From the NCBI GenBank assembly GCA_029938985.1, contig JAOZTW010000125.1:1-10254 (forward strand): a DNA stretch of 10,254 nucleotides. Direction: 5' to 3'. This document shows, one piece after another, positions 1 through 8,564 of this stretch. The position numbers and the translations under genes were made by a program. Source of the stretch: Bacteroidales bacterium. Its GTDB lineage: Bacteria > Bacteroidota > Bacteroidia > Bacteroidales > JAOZQN01. Each line of letters begins with the position of its first letter. The first letter of the stretch is position 1. Below the pieces are notes generated by a model, which was not told the origin of the DNA, made no database searches, and saw only the letters and a list, made by a program, of their open reading frames with translations.

Positions 1-81
1 TCTTGATATTATTATATTTATTGAATTGTTAAAAACAAAAATAAGTTCATTTAAATTTGTCAATTATTTATTTTAATATGC

Positions 82-3000
82 CTAATACAAATATCCATCT
101 TCTTGCAATTTTATTTCAATATGAGTATAAATAAACGGATTTAATTCATAAACATTTGTTGTTTTTTCCATCACCATACCAGTGCGTTTCAGATAATTAA
201 AACGTTTATTAATTTCATGTTTTTCCTGCAAACTAACTCTTTGAGCTTTGTCTAAAGTTAAACGTTTGTGCAGAATAAATTGTACTAAAAGTATTTTTGT
301 CTCACTATCTAATAATTCTAATGCCGAAATATCAGGTATTTTTGGGAGCTTTACAGAAATAATTTTATCACTATAGTTATTTATATTTGCCACCCAAGTA
401 AGCAAGGAAACACCAATATTTCCGTTTGAATATCTAAATAATTTGTTGAAAAAACGAGCATAATCTACCGATTTTATTTGTTTTTCTACTTTTTTATTTA
501 ATTTTAATTTCAAATTACTTGATTTATGTCTAAAAAGAATAATATTTTTCAATTCATCGGCATTAAATGGTTCACAATCAATAATATTAAGAAACGAAGG
601 AGCTAATTTTTTAATTTTATTAATAAGTAAAAAACTATTTATATTGCAATTAACAATAAATAAGTGTTTTTTTGAAAAACGTTCTATAATATTAATTATC
701 AAAGAAATAATACTTATTCCATCTTCCGATTTCTCCCACCAAAGCTCTAAATTTTCAAAAATAATTGTAGATTTATAAGGTAGTTTATTAAAAATTTCAA
801 AAATTCCTCCTCGTGTGTTAGTAGCCTCAGAAACAGCTTTTTTAAAACTACTCATCAGTATTGAACCACTATAAGGAGGATTTATAGTAAATAATTCGGA
901 GGCTTTTCTATAATGACTCGCAATATAATTAGCCAAAAATGTTTTTCCCGATAAATGTTTTCCAACAATTAATATCCCACCATAAAAACCTGCGTCATAG
1001 CGTTTAATTGTTTTTCTGGCAATTTCTAATTCTTTTTTTCGTCCAAACCAAAATTCCGACGAATAGTTATGTTTTCGTATAAATAATTGTTGATAAAAGA
1101 ACGGTAATCGTTCAAATATCTCCTCGTTTACAGACACTTCCTCTATCAAATCTAATAAATCGTTTACTTTGGTGTGACTCAAAGTTTCTTTATTAATTTT
1201 TTCTTGCAATATTAGAGCATCACTCTGTTTAAACCAGAGTTTATTTACCTGATTTGACGCAAAATCTTTGGATAATTCAATATCTTTTCGTATTCTTGTA
1301 AAGCGTTTTTTCTTAACTAATTTGTTCACATATTGCTTAAAATTAGATGATAACTTAATAAATGATTGATAAGTTAATTTATCTACAGTTGCATTTATGC
1401 GTTCGGTTATTTTTAAATTAATCTGCTTTTTTAATTTTATAATTTTCTCTTCTTTTGTAGCAAGTTCAATTCTTTTTGTTTCAATAATTTCAATATTTTC
1501 TTTCAAATACTTTTTGTTAATATTGCCATCTTCGTCATATAAATTAAAAGTGATAACTCTAATAATATTTTGTATTTCAGACTGTATTTCAATTATTTGA
1601 CTTGGCAAATCATCTATTATTTTATGCAATGGGTCAATTAATTCGTCTTGAATAATATAATCTACCAAACGAACAGCTGCAATACTTAACACTTCTACTT
1701 TATTGGATTGATTTAGACGTAAATTACTATAAGATTGTTCACTAAGTAAATGAATCGTATCGGGAAACCGTTTTACCGACAGTTTTAAATTATCAAAAGC
1801 GGTGTCTAAAATTTCGTTAAAATTTTGCAGATAATATTCTATACCAAAATATTCGTCTTTCAAATCGGGAGTAAATTTATCAAGAATATTTTTTTTAATT
1901 TTGGTATTAAACAAATCCATATATTCGTACAAATGCGAATATCCATCTTCTACAGCTATTTCTACCGTTTTTGTAATTGAGCTAATAACCTCATTTGCAA
2001 TTATAATCAGTCGTCCTTCAAACGAAAGTAACAAATTATCAACCTCCAAACCGTTAAAAAGTAATTTTTGATTTTCACTCCATTTAGATGGTGCGTTTTC
2101 AATGTTTGTAACTACTTGTTTTAAAATTTTCTTTTTTGCTTTACGCAAAGAAATTAAATTATTACCAATAATACTATGAGAATCGTTACATAAATGTTGG
2201 ATATTATTTAGAGTATGTTTGTCTAACAGATGAGATAAATTTTCGGCAACATCAATATTTATTTTTTCAGATTTTTCTATTTGTTTAAAAATATCTTCTT
2301 TTATTTTATAAAAAACTTCTCTTGTCAATTCTTTATTTCTCGCTTTTGTATTTAGTAAAATTAGACGGTCTTTTAACATGCGTTGCAATTTTTGCAATTC
2401 TTCAACAAATTGAAAATTTTGTAAAGTTAATTGAGTATATATCTCTTTCATTGCTATTTGTGATTGAAATGGAAAATAGCTTTTTACCAACATTTTATAT
2501 TTTATCTTATAATTTATGTCATTTCCAGTAATTTTCAATCTTAATTTACCATAATTTTTTGTCATTTTTAAAGATAATTTATCATCTTTATCTATTTTCA
2601 AATCTTCTGCTGTAATATTTCTTATAAAATATTTTTCTACATTAGAAGTAAAATTATCTACATTTTTAACATAACTTTCTGTAGCTTGTTGCATCATTTG
2701 TTTTTGTTGCTCAATCACTTGGTCGTTAAAATGTTTTATATCTTTTCGGTATCTAATTAATATGGTGTTAAGATTTTTTTGTGAAGCCACAATTATTTCT
2801 GTCTCGCCGTTGTTTAGAGTAGAGTGAATTTTTGAAAAGCTTTTGGTTGTAATTTTCTTTAAATCAAGTAGTAAATTATTATTTAAACTTATAAATTTTG
2901 CAATATTATTATTAATAAAACTACTGTTAACTTCTTTAAAGTTATCTAACAAAAATTTAATATCAGTTTTAATAGCACTATTTTTAGGAATTTTTATTTC

Positions 3001-5256
3001 TTCTAAATCAAGCTGTTTGCTAATTTTAACATTAACAATTTCTTCTGCATTGGCAAACAATTTTGGATTAGAACCAATGTGCATATTTTTGAATAAAGAA
3101 GAGGCTTTTATCAAAATTACTGTGCCTATTTCGTGCATCAAATCATTGGTTTTTTCTACAAATTCAGCTTCTTTTTTTGTGAAAATCGGAGGTACTCCAA
3201 TAAAAGTGAGGTCAGTATTTATTGATTCCACTTTTATTATATCATAAAAACTTTTTTTCTCTAATTCGTTGTTAATAATTCTTATTTCTGCTTCCACTCT
3301 CATACTGTCCAGCATTTCAGAAACAGTTCTCGTAATATTGTCGGTTTCGCTATTTATCTGATTAACAATCATTAATCTTAATTTTGCATCTTGCCATTGA
3401 GGCGATGTCCACAAAAATTTCATCAACGAAAGTGTAAAGTTTCCATTATTTCCTGCACCTCTCCACCAGATATCAATAAGTTGATATTTTCCAAAACCAA
3501 AACGAACATCATAATCTACCAAAATAATGTTTAAATCAAGATTAGCAAGAGTTTGTATCATGTTTGCAAATCTAACAGGGTCTTTGGTTTGCCTTGCCCA
3601 GCCCATCATTACGGTGTCGGGTTCTACTCCCGAAAAACCATAAGTAGCCGCAATAGTTTCTATACCTTCATAAATATTTTTACACGTTTTTTTGCGAGTA
3701 AAAATACCTTTCTCTTGTTCGTTCACATCAATTATATTTTGCTGATGTTTTGGAAAAAGCACATTTTCAGTTTCACTTTTTATAATATCAAAATTTGAAA
3801 GAAACCCATATTTTCCAACTATAGCTTTTGATAATTCAATCAGATGTTGACGTTTATTTGTTCCGCCACTAAAAAGTATTAAATTAGGTCGCCAATTCCG
3901 CTGTTCCAAGGTTTTATTATTCATTTTGGTAAGAATACTGCGAATAATTGTAGTCCATACACTTTGCCAAACATCGCCAAAATCTAATCGTATCTCTCTT
4001 CTTTTCAGTATCATATAAATAATAAACATAATTGCAAGTGATATAATCATTGCAAAAAGATTAAGAATAGCCATTATTACAAAACTGAAAATAAAGCCAA
4101 CAAGTCCTACAAATTTTGGAACTTTAAAACTTGGACGAAAATCGGTACTTGCCCAACTTTCTAACCAAAAAGCAAGATTTATAAAACCATAAGATGCAAG
4201 ATAAAACATAGATACAATTTCGGCAATAGCATTTAAGTTACCAATTAATATTCCTATTTCTGCAATAGCAAAAGTTGCAAAAAGTGCAATTCGTGGTTCG
4301 TTACTGGGACCAAAACCTTTGGCAAGAAATTTTGGAATAATCTTGTCACCACCAATTGCTTGCGTAATTCGTGGACTGCCAAGTATGCCACCCAATGCCG
4401 ATGATAAGGTAGCACCCCAAATACCTGCAAGCACAAGAAATGGAACCCATGAAATTTTACTCAAAAAATTATAATCTTTTAGAGTTTCGCCATCTACTGT
4501 AAACCCTATAAATAAGGCTAATCCGATATAAACGACAAAACCCACAATTATTGCAAGCATAGTACCTTTGGGAATATCTTTTTTAGGGTCTTTAAGGTCT
4601 CCCGACATGGAAACACCTGCGGTAAAACCTGTTACGGCTGGAAAAAATATAGCAAAAATCATTATTAGCGATTCTCCTCCTTCGGGTTGTGTCCACACAG
4701 CATTTGAAACAGAGAAATCTGCACTCAAACCTACTATTATTGAAACAATTGAAAGTGCAATTGCTGCCATTATAAAAAATTGTGCTTTTATGGCAAGCGA
4801 AGTACTTATAAAAACAAGTATTGTGAGCAAAACCAACACAACTGAACCCAAAATTCTAAAAGTATTAACAGATGTAAGGTCAAAACCAAGCATTTCAAAA
4901 AAGCCACCAATTGCTTCTACCGCCAACAGACTTTCCAAAAAACCAACTACATACAAAGCAATACTAAAAGCCATTCCTACTGTTAAGGCAATTCCAATAG
5001 CTCCTCCCATTGGCAAACCAAGACTTCGTGAGAGAATATAATATATTCCCCCAACTTTTATTTTTTTATCAGTCGCAATAGACGAAATACTTAAGCCAGT
5101 AGCAAACGAAATGATATGAGCTACAAGAATTATTATTATTGTAAAAACAATTCCTGCCTCACCCACAACCCAACCAAGTCGCAAGTACATTATAACGCCA
5201 AGTATTGTAAGCACCGAAGGAGTAAAAACTCCTGAGAAAGCATTAAATTTTTTCAT
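82..5256 (-). CDS. SLC12-like APC-superfamily transporter fused to a helical region and a C-terminal P-loop ATPase
   Basis: Residues about 10-420 form a roughly 12-helix membrane domain. Its opening (GVFTPSVLTILGVIMYLRLG, then WVVGEAG) resembles cation-chloride cotransporters and related amino-acid permeases of the APC superfamily. Residues about 454-730 (NWRPNLILFSGG, DLTFIGVPP) match the cytosolic SLC12 C-terminal domain. A long, charged, helix-rich segment with no membrane spans covers about 760-1390. A P-loop ATPase follows: Walker A GKHLSGKT at 1432-1439, Walker B-like TIIFE at 1497-1501, sensor-like IVNCN, and NGNIG resembling a sensor-2 helix. The last ~80 residues look like a winged helix. 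Bacterial SLC12-like proteins are usually about 700-800 residues, so the extra ~900 residues are odd. The frame is open throughout, with no sign of frameshift. The substrate cannot be read from sequence; K+/Cl- or amino acids are the family options. It starts 23 bp after the receiver-HEPN gene and is probably co-transcribed, but it may be a resident gene rather than part of the retron cassette. Confidence 0.85.
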   Translation of the reverse strand: MKKFNAFSGVFTPSVLTILGVIMYLRLGWVVGEAGIVFTIIIILVAHIISFATGLSISSIATDKKIKVGGIYYILSRSLGLPMGGAIGIALTVGMAFSIALYVVGFLESLLAVEAIGGFFEMLGFDLTSVNTFRILGSVVLVLLTILVFISTSLAIKAQFFIMAAIALSIVSIIVGLSADFSVSNAVWTQPEGGESLIMIFAIFFPAVTGFTAGVSMSGDLKDPKKDIPKGTMLAIIVGFVVYIGLALFIGFTVDGETLKDYNFLSKISWVPFLVLAGIWGATLSSALGGILGSPRITQAIGGDKIIPKFLAKGFGPSNEPRIALFATFAIAEIGILIGNLNAIAEIVSMFYLASYGFINLAFWLESWASTDFRPSFKVPKFVGLVGFIFSFVIMAILNLFAMIISLAIMFIIYMILKRREIRLDFGDVWQSVWTTIIRSILTKMNNKTLEQRNWRPNLILFSGGTNKRQHLIELSKAIVGKYGFLSNFDIIKSETENVLFPKHQQNIIDVNEQEKGIFTRKKTCKNIYEGIETIAATYGFSGVEPDTVMMGWARQTKDPVRFANMIQTLANLDLNIILVDYDVRFGFGKYQLIDIWWRGAGNNGNFTLSLMKFLWTSPQWQDAKLRLMIVNQINSETDNITRTVSEMLDSMRVEAEIRIINNELEKKSFYDIIKVESINTDLTFIGVPPIFTKKEAEFVEKTNDLMHEIGTVILIKASSLFKNMHIGSNPKLFANAEEIVNVKISKQLDLEEIKIPKNSAIKTDIKFLLDNFKEVNSSFINNNIAKFISLNNNLLLDLKKITTKSFSKIHSTLNNGETEIIVASQKNLNTILIRYRKDIKHFNDQVIEQQKQMMQQATESYVKNVDNFTSNVEKYFIRNITAEDLKIDKDDKLSLKMTKNYGKLRLKITGNDINYKIKYKMLVKSYFPFQSQIAMKEIYTQLTLQNFQFVEELQKLQRMLKDRLILLNTKARNKELTREVFYKIKEDIFKQIEKSEKINIDVAENLSHLLDKHTLNNIQHLCNDSHSIIGNNLISLRKAKKKILKQVVTNIENAPSKWSENQKLLFNGLEVDNLLLSFEGRLIIIANEVISSITKTVEIAVEDGYSHLYEYMDLFNTKIKKNILDKFTPDLKDEYFGIEYYLQNFNEILDTAFDNLKLSVKRFPDTIHLLSEQSYSNLRLNQSNKVEVLSIAAVRLVDYIIQDELIDPLHKIIDDLPSQIIEIQSEIQNIIRVITFNLYDEDGNINKKYLKENIEIIETKRIELATKEEKIIKLKKQINLKITERINATVDKLTYQSFIKLSSNFKQYVNKLVKKKRFTRIRKDIELSKDFASNQVNKLWFKQSDALILQEKINKETLSHTKVNDLLDLIEEVSVNEEIFERLPFFYQQLFIRKHNYSSEFWFGRKKELEIARKTIKRYDAGFYGGILIVGKHLSGKTFLANYIASHYRKASELFTINPPYSGSILMSSFKKAVSEATNTRGGIFEIFNKLPYKSTIIFENLELWWEKSEDGISIISLIINIIERFSKKHLFIVNCNINSFLLINKIKKLAPSFLNIIDCEPFNADELKNIILFRHKSSNLKLKLNKKVEKQIKSVDYARFFNKLFRYSNGNIGVSLLTWVANINNYSDKIISVKLPKIPDISALELLDSETKILLVQFILHKRLTLDKAQRVSLQEKHEINKRFNYLKRTGMVMEKTTNVYELNPFIYTHIEIKLQEDGYLY

Positions 5257-5288
5257 AAATTATTGATTGATATATCAAATTATTGATT
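5257..5288. repeat. Duplicated AAATTATTGATT across the effector-transporter junction
   Basis: The plus strand has AAATTATTGATT at 5257-5268 and again at 5277-5288, a 12-bp direct repeat with a 20-bp period that fills the 23-bp gap. The second copy encodes the last residues and stop (Asn-Gln-stop) of the receiver-HEPN gene on the minus strand. Confidence 0.8.
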
Positions 5289-6875
5289 AGTTGTAATTTC
5301 TTTTAAATTATTAAATACAAGTTTGTAAATTACTTCAACAATATCTTTTAATTCATCTGTAGTAAAATGTTCTTTTTTAAAATCATCATTATTTATATTT
5401 TTGTGAATAACATCTTTTCTAATACTAATGAAATTTTTAATTTGTTCTAAAATATTATTATCAGTAATACTAAAGTATTTTACAATTTGTTTATTTAAGT
5501 TGTAATTCTTCTTATTATGATACCTTTGAATTATTTCAAAACATTGAAAATACATAATAAATGCTATATCAATAGAAGATTTTTTTTCAAAATTAATATT
5601 TAAGGAAGATTCAAAGGCGAGAGCAAATTGGTTGTTAAGATTTTTCAAAAAATTAATAAAAGCGTCATTTGTTGTACTTTCTATTTTTTCATTTACATAA
5701 TTGTTAATGTTTTTTTTATAATCAAAATGGTTTCTTAAAAAATCTTTTTTAAAACAATCACTAACATTTTTTTTAAATTTGTTATAATGATTTTTCGTTA
5801 TTTTATCCGTAAAATTAAATTCTGGAGCTTCTTTAATATAATATCCATCAGCACCTAAGTTAATAAGTTCTTGCATATTCCAAGCTTTGTTGGAGGCAGT
5901 AAAAATAATAATTTGTGTACCAGAGTTGTTGTCTTTTATTTCGTTTAATAATTTTGTACCCGAAAATGTTTTAGGTTCTGTAATATAATTATTATCATCT
6001 TCTTCGGTAGGATTTAGTCTCAAATCAAGCAAAATTAAGTCCCATGCTTTGTTTAATGCAGTTTTTTTGGCTTTATTTATAAAATCTTGAGATGATAAAT
6101 TATCATGATTCACAAACTGAAAATCTCCGTTTTTAAATACTTTTTCTAAAACATCAGACCAACCTTTGTTGTGTTCATCATCAATTAGTAATATTTTTTT
6201 ATCACTACTTTCAATAACATCAATATTTTTATTCTCTGAAATATTATATTGTTTGTTGTTAAAATAATGAAAAGCTCTAAGATATTTGAAATACAAATCC
6301 TTTTGTTTATTTGCAATAATTTTATTTGTTTTTAAAATTTTACCTCCAGATACAATTTTATCTAATCTTAACGCACCCCAGAAATTAGCAAGCGAGTGCT
6401 TGCCCTCAACACCTTCAATTTTCAATGAATTTAAAACTTGCAAATATTCATTTTTAGTTATTGGTTGTAAGGCGTTTATTACAGGAGTAATATCATTCCA
6501 ATCATCAACAAAATCAACACCTGGCGTATTTAAAATATATGCAGAATGTTGTTCTTGTTGGTTACTTGTTGCGAAATAAATAGAATCTAATGAATTGGAA
6601 TTAGAATACAATAAAATAGGTATAAATATTTTATCTTCTATTTGTTGATTAAGTCTTATATGTAAAGCTAATTTTAAACCAAGATAATAATTTTTATTTA
6701 TAGTTAGTGGAATTATTATTTTTTTTATATCTCTGTATTGTAAAAATACTTTACTTATATATTCATGTAAATCAGCATCTTCAATTTTACCTCCTTTTGT
6801 ACTAAAAGATATTTTATTATATTTTAGTTTTTTATTAAAACTATCATTGTTTTCAATAATATATATTTTTTCCAT
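5280..6875 (-). CDS. Receiver-domain protein with C-terminal candidate HEPN RNase domain (putative retron effector)
   Basis: Residues about 226-355 are a complete CheY-like receiver: acidic pair D232/D233 in ILLIDDE, phosphoacceptor D284 in LILLDLRL, T326 in IIFTASN and K348 in YYIKEAPE. The first ~140 residues alternate hydrophobic strands (IYIIEN, IIIPLTI, FIPILLYS) and may be a second, degenerate receiver-like fold lacking the aspartate. The C-terminal ~150 residues are all-helical and carry IRKDVIHKN, giving R486-x4-H491. This is the Rx4-6H signature of HEPN domains, many of which are metal-independent RNases in toxin and defence systems. The start overlaps the upstream gene by 23 bp, typical of translational coupling, and I see no better start. 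There is no DNA-binding domain, so it is not a classical transcriptional regulator. I infer that it is the toxic output of the retron cassette, controlled through its receiver. Receiver call is strong; HEPN rests on one motif plus helical character. Confidence 0.85.
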   Translation of the reverse strand: MEKIYIIENNDSFNKKLKYNKISFSTKGGKIEDADLHEYISKVFLQYRDIKKIIIPLTINKNYYLGLKLALHIRLNQQIEDKIFIPILLYSNSNSLDSIYFATSNQQEQHSAYILNTPGVDFVDDWNDITPVINALQPITKNEYLQVLNSLKIEGVEGKHSLANFWGALRLDKIVSGGKILKTNKIIANKQKDLYFKYLRAFHYFNNKQYNISENKNIDVIESSDKKILLIDDEHNKGWSDVLEKVFKNGDFQFVNHDNLSSQDFINKAKKTALNKAWDLILLDLRLNPTEEDDNNYITEPKTFSGTKLLNEIKDNNSGTQIIIFTASNKAWNMQELINLGADGYYIKEAPEFNFTDKITKNHYNKFKKNVSDCFKKDFLRNHFDYKKNINNYVNEKIESTTNDAFINFLKNLNNQFALAFESSLNINFEKKSSIDIAFIMYFQCFEIIQRYHNKKNYNLNKQIVKYFSITDNNILEQIKNFISIRKDVIHKNINNDDFKKEHFTTDELKDIVEVIYKLVFNNLKEITTNQ

Positions 6876-7539
6876 ATTTTAATATTGAATTATTTATTTT
6901 TTTTATTTCATTTATAAGTTTGCAATAAGTCCATTCTTTAATTTTATTTTCAAAATCATCATAACTTATTTTACTTCCAGTTATCTTAAAGTAATCAATA
7001 ATTTTATTTTCAAAATATGTAAAACTTAATTTTTCATTAATATTTATTTTCTCCTTTTCAATAATATCAATAATTTTATTAGATAAAATCATAGCCTTGT
7101 AATAAAACAGTTTTTCACCAAAAGCTAATAGTTCTAATTGAATAACTTCATTTATTTTATATTTTTTCAAAAAAATATATAAATTATTATAAAACAGATG
7201 TTTATCTATAATTTTAATGTTTTTTTCTGTTATTTCTGCACCTTTAGAACCTCTTGTGAAGATAACATAAGGAATATCATTATTTAGAAAAATTGTTCTA
7301 ATTTTGTTATATGTATCTTTACTATCCACAAAATTACCTTTCTTGTCAACATCTGAAAATGTTTTATGTATAAAAATTGCATCAGCTTTTAGTAATTCTT
7401 CTTCAATATTAATCCATTGAGCATTTGTAATTTTATATATAGGTCTTATAAGTTTTTTAAACTCTCCGTTTTCTATAAAATCACAATTATATAATTTTGT
7501 TTGTTGTTTACTTCTGTTATCATCAATTAAGTATATCAT
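6853..7539 (-). CDS. Degenerate receiver-like (pseudo-receiver) small protein
   Basis: This is a 228-residue protein without a name I recognise. It opens with MIYLIDDN, which looks like strand 1 plus the acidic pair of a receiver (D6, D7). Strand 3 reads ADAIFIHKTF, with histidine H58 where the phosphorylated aspartate would be expected. Strand 4 reads IPYVIFTRGS, keeping the switch threonine (T95). The conserved lysine is not evident after that. The pattern suggests a receiver fold that cannot be phosphorylated normally. The remaining ~110 residues are lysine- and isoleucine-rich and predicted helical. It begins 2 bp after the upstream pseudo-kinase gene and overlaps the receiver-HEPN gene by 23 bp, so the three products are probably made together and may form a complex. 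I infer that it acts as a binding partner or antitoxin-like adaptor of the receiver-HEPN protein. The fold call is inference from motif spacing only. Confidence 0.75.
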   Translation of the reverse strand: MIYLIDDNRSKQQTKLYNCDFIENGEFKKLIRPIYKITNAQWINIEEELLKADAIFIHKTFSDVDKKGNFVDSKDTYNKIRTIFLNNDIPYVIFTRGSKGAEITEKNIKIIDKHLFYNNLYIFLKKYKINEVIQLELLAFGEKLFYYKAMILSNKIIDIIEKEKININEKLSFTYFENKIIDYFKITGSKISYDDFENKIKEWTYCKLINEIKKINNSILKYGKNIYY

Positions 7540-7541
7540 TT

Positions 7542-8540
7542 TTAATAAAAAGATAAAATGTGAGTAAATCCTTTAATTTTGTAATTTATTTTTTCGTATT
7601 CAGGTTTATTTTTGTCATCAAGTATATTAAAACGGTATGTTCCATCTGTAAATACTGCCTCAATTGACCAATTACATAAACTTTTTAAAGTTTTATCTTT
7701 TATTTCTAAAAAATCACCTTTCAATATGTTTTTATGTGTTTTTAATACTTCTGAATTATGATGAACAATTTTTATTCTATTTCCTCCAAAACTAACTGAT
7801 ACTTTGTAGAGGTTCTTTGCCTGGGCATGTTCTAAAATCCCTTTAAATATACGTAATAAACTATTTATTAACATATCTACATCGGTATAAAAATTTGCAT
7901 TTTTTAAATTGTTGTCCAAATCTATATTTAATTCTGGATACCTAATGTCAATATAACTAAAAATATTATACAATTCTCCAATTCTTATCTCAATTGTGTG
8001 TTTAAAAGGTTCAATAAATTCATTATATAATAAATCATTATTAAATGGGTGCGTTCCTTCACCCATTACACTTGTACACCAATTTTCAACCTTCGCAGAA
8101 GACCAACCTACATCATATTCTTTCTTTTTTCCTTTTTCCCATCTCCACCATTTTGGTTTAGGTTTGAAAACAAAATGTCTTATTCTTGTTTCTAAAGGTT
8201 CTGGTATGTTTTTGTTTTCTCTAAATATTTTTTCTAAATCTTTTTTTACTTCTTTAATAAAAATATTATAATTAAATTCACCACTAAAATCATGTGTTAG
8301 GTATTTTATATTTTTACTAATTTGAAAATTACTTAATAATAATTTTGTTTCTTTTGGTTTATGTAATTTCTTATTTTGTAATGGTAATTGAGCTGATTTA
8401 GATTTTTTTATTTGGCAAGACAAGTCATAAAACTTATTTTTAAGTTTCACAATTTGTTTATTACTTCCTCCATGTTGTTTTTCGAGTTTTTCAATATCCT
8501 CTAATATACACATCAAAAATTTTGTTCTTTTTGTATCCAT
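7542..8540 (-). CDS. Protein with C-terminal degenerate GHKL/histidine-kinase-like ATPase fold
   Basis: This 332-residue protein has no membrane segment or signal peptide. The N-terminal ~60 residues are lysine-rich and helical. The middle holds a tryptophan-rich patch (KWWRWEKGKKK at about 130-140) and GWSSAKVENWC followed by GTHPF (145-165), which I cannot assign to a family. Residues about 218-332 follow the order of a GHKL ATPase. A helix LLRIFKGILEHAQAK (228-242) stands where the N-box would be, then VSVSFGGNRIKIVHHNSE, then LKSLCNWSIEAVF and DGTYRFNIL. The N-box asparagine and the DxGxG motif are not conserved, and no H-box histidine is obvious, so catalytic activity is doubtful. It lies 14 bp after the RT stop and 2 bp before the pseudo-receiver gene. 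I infer a scaffold or sensor that pairs with the two receiver-like proteins. The gene call is secure; the GHKL assignment is moderate. Confidence 0.75.
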   Translation of the reverse strand: MDTKRTKFLMCILEDIEKLEKQHGGSNKQIVKLKNKFYDLSCQIKKSKSAQLPLQNKKLHKPKETKLLLSNFQISKNIKYLTHDFSGEFNYNIFIKEVKKDLEKIFRENKNIPEPLETRIRHFVFKPKPKWWRWEKGKKKEYDVGWSSAKVENWCTSVMGEGTHPFNNDLLYNEFIEPFKHTIEIRIGELYNIFSYIDIRYPELNIDLDNNLKNANFYTDVDMLINSLLRIFKGILEHAQAKNLYKVSVSFGGNRIKIVHHNSEVLKTHKNILKGDFLEIKDKTLKSLCNWSIEAVFTDGTYRFNILDDKNKPEYEKINYKIKGFTHILSFY

Positions 8541-8546
8541 GACTTC

Positions 8547-8564
8547 ATTATTGATTATTGATTA
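8547..8564. repeat. ATTATTG tandem repeat across the RT end
   Basis: The plus strand reads ATTATTG twice in tandem plus ATTA. It contains the same ATTATTGATT core as the repeat at 5257-5288 and likewise supplies the terminal Asn-Gln-stop of the RT gene and part of the 14-bp gap to the next gene. Confidence 0.75.

Noticed and set aside
1..81. Terminator after the transporter gene
   Set aside because: The 81 bp downstream of the stop are AT-rich, but I found no stable hairpin followed by a T-tract on the minus strand.
2843..3247. 134-codon plus-strand frame rich in Leu, Ile and Phe
   Set aside because: Antisense shadow of the lysine-rich helical part of the 1724-residue protein; its hydrophobicity follows from reading AAA/AAT codons in reverse.
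4568..5041. 157-codon open frame on the plus strand
   Set aside because: It lies wholly inside the transporter's membrane domain, antisense to codons of a well-recognised protein, and its translation resembles no family.
5280..6875. Classical DNA-binding response regulator
   Set aside because: The receiver is central rather than N-terminal and no helix-turn-helix or winged helix output follows; the C-terminal domain is a helical bundle with an R-x4-H motif.
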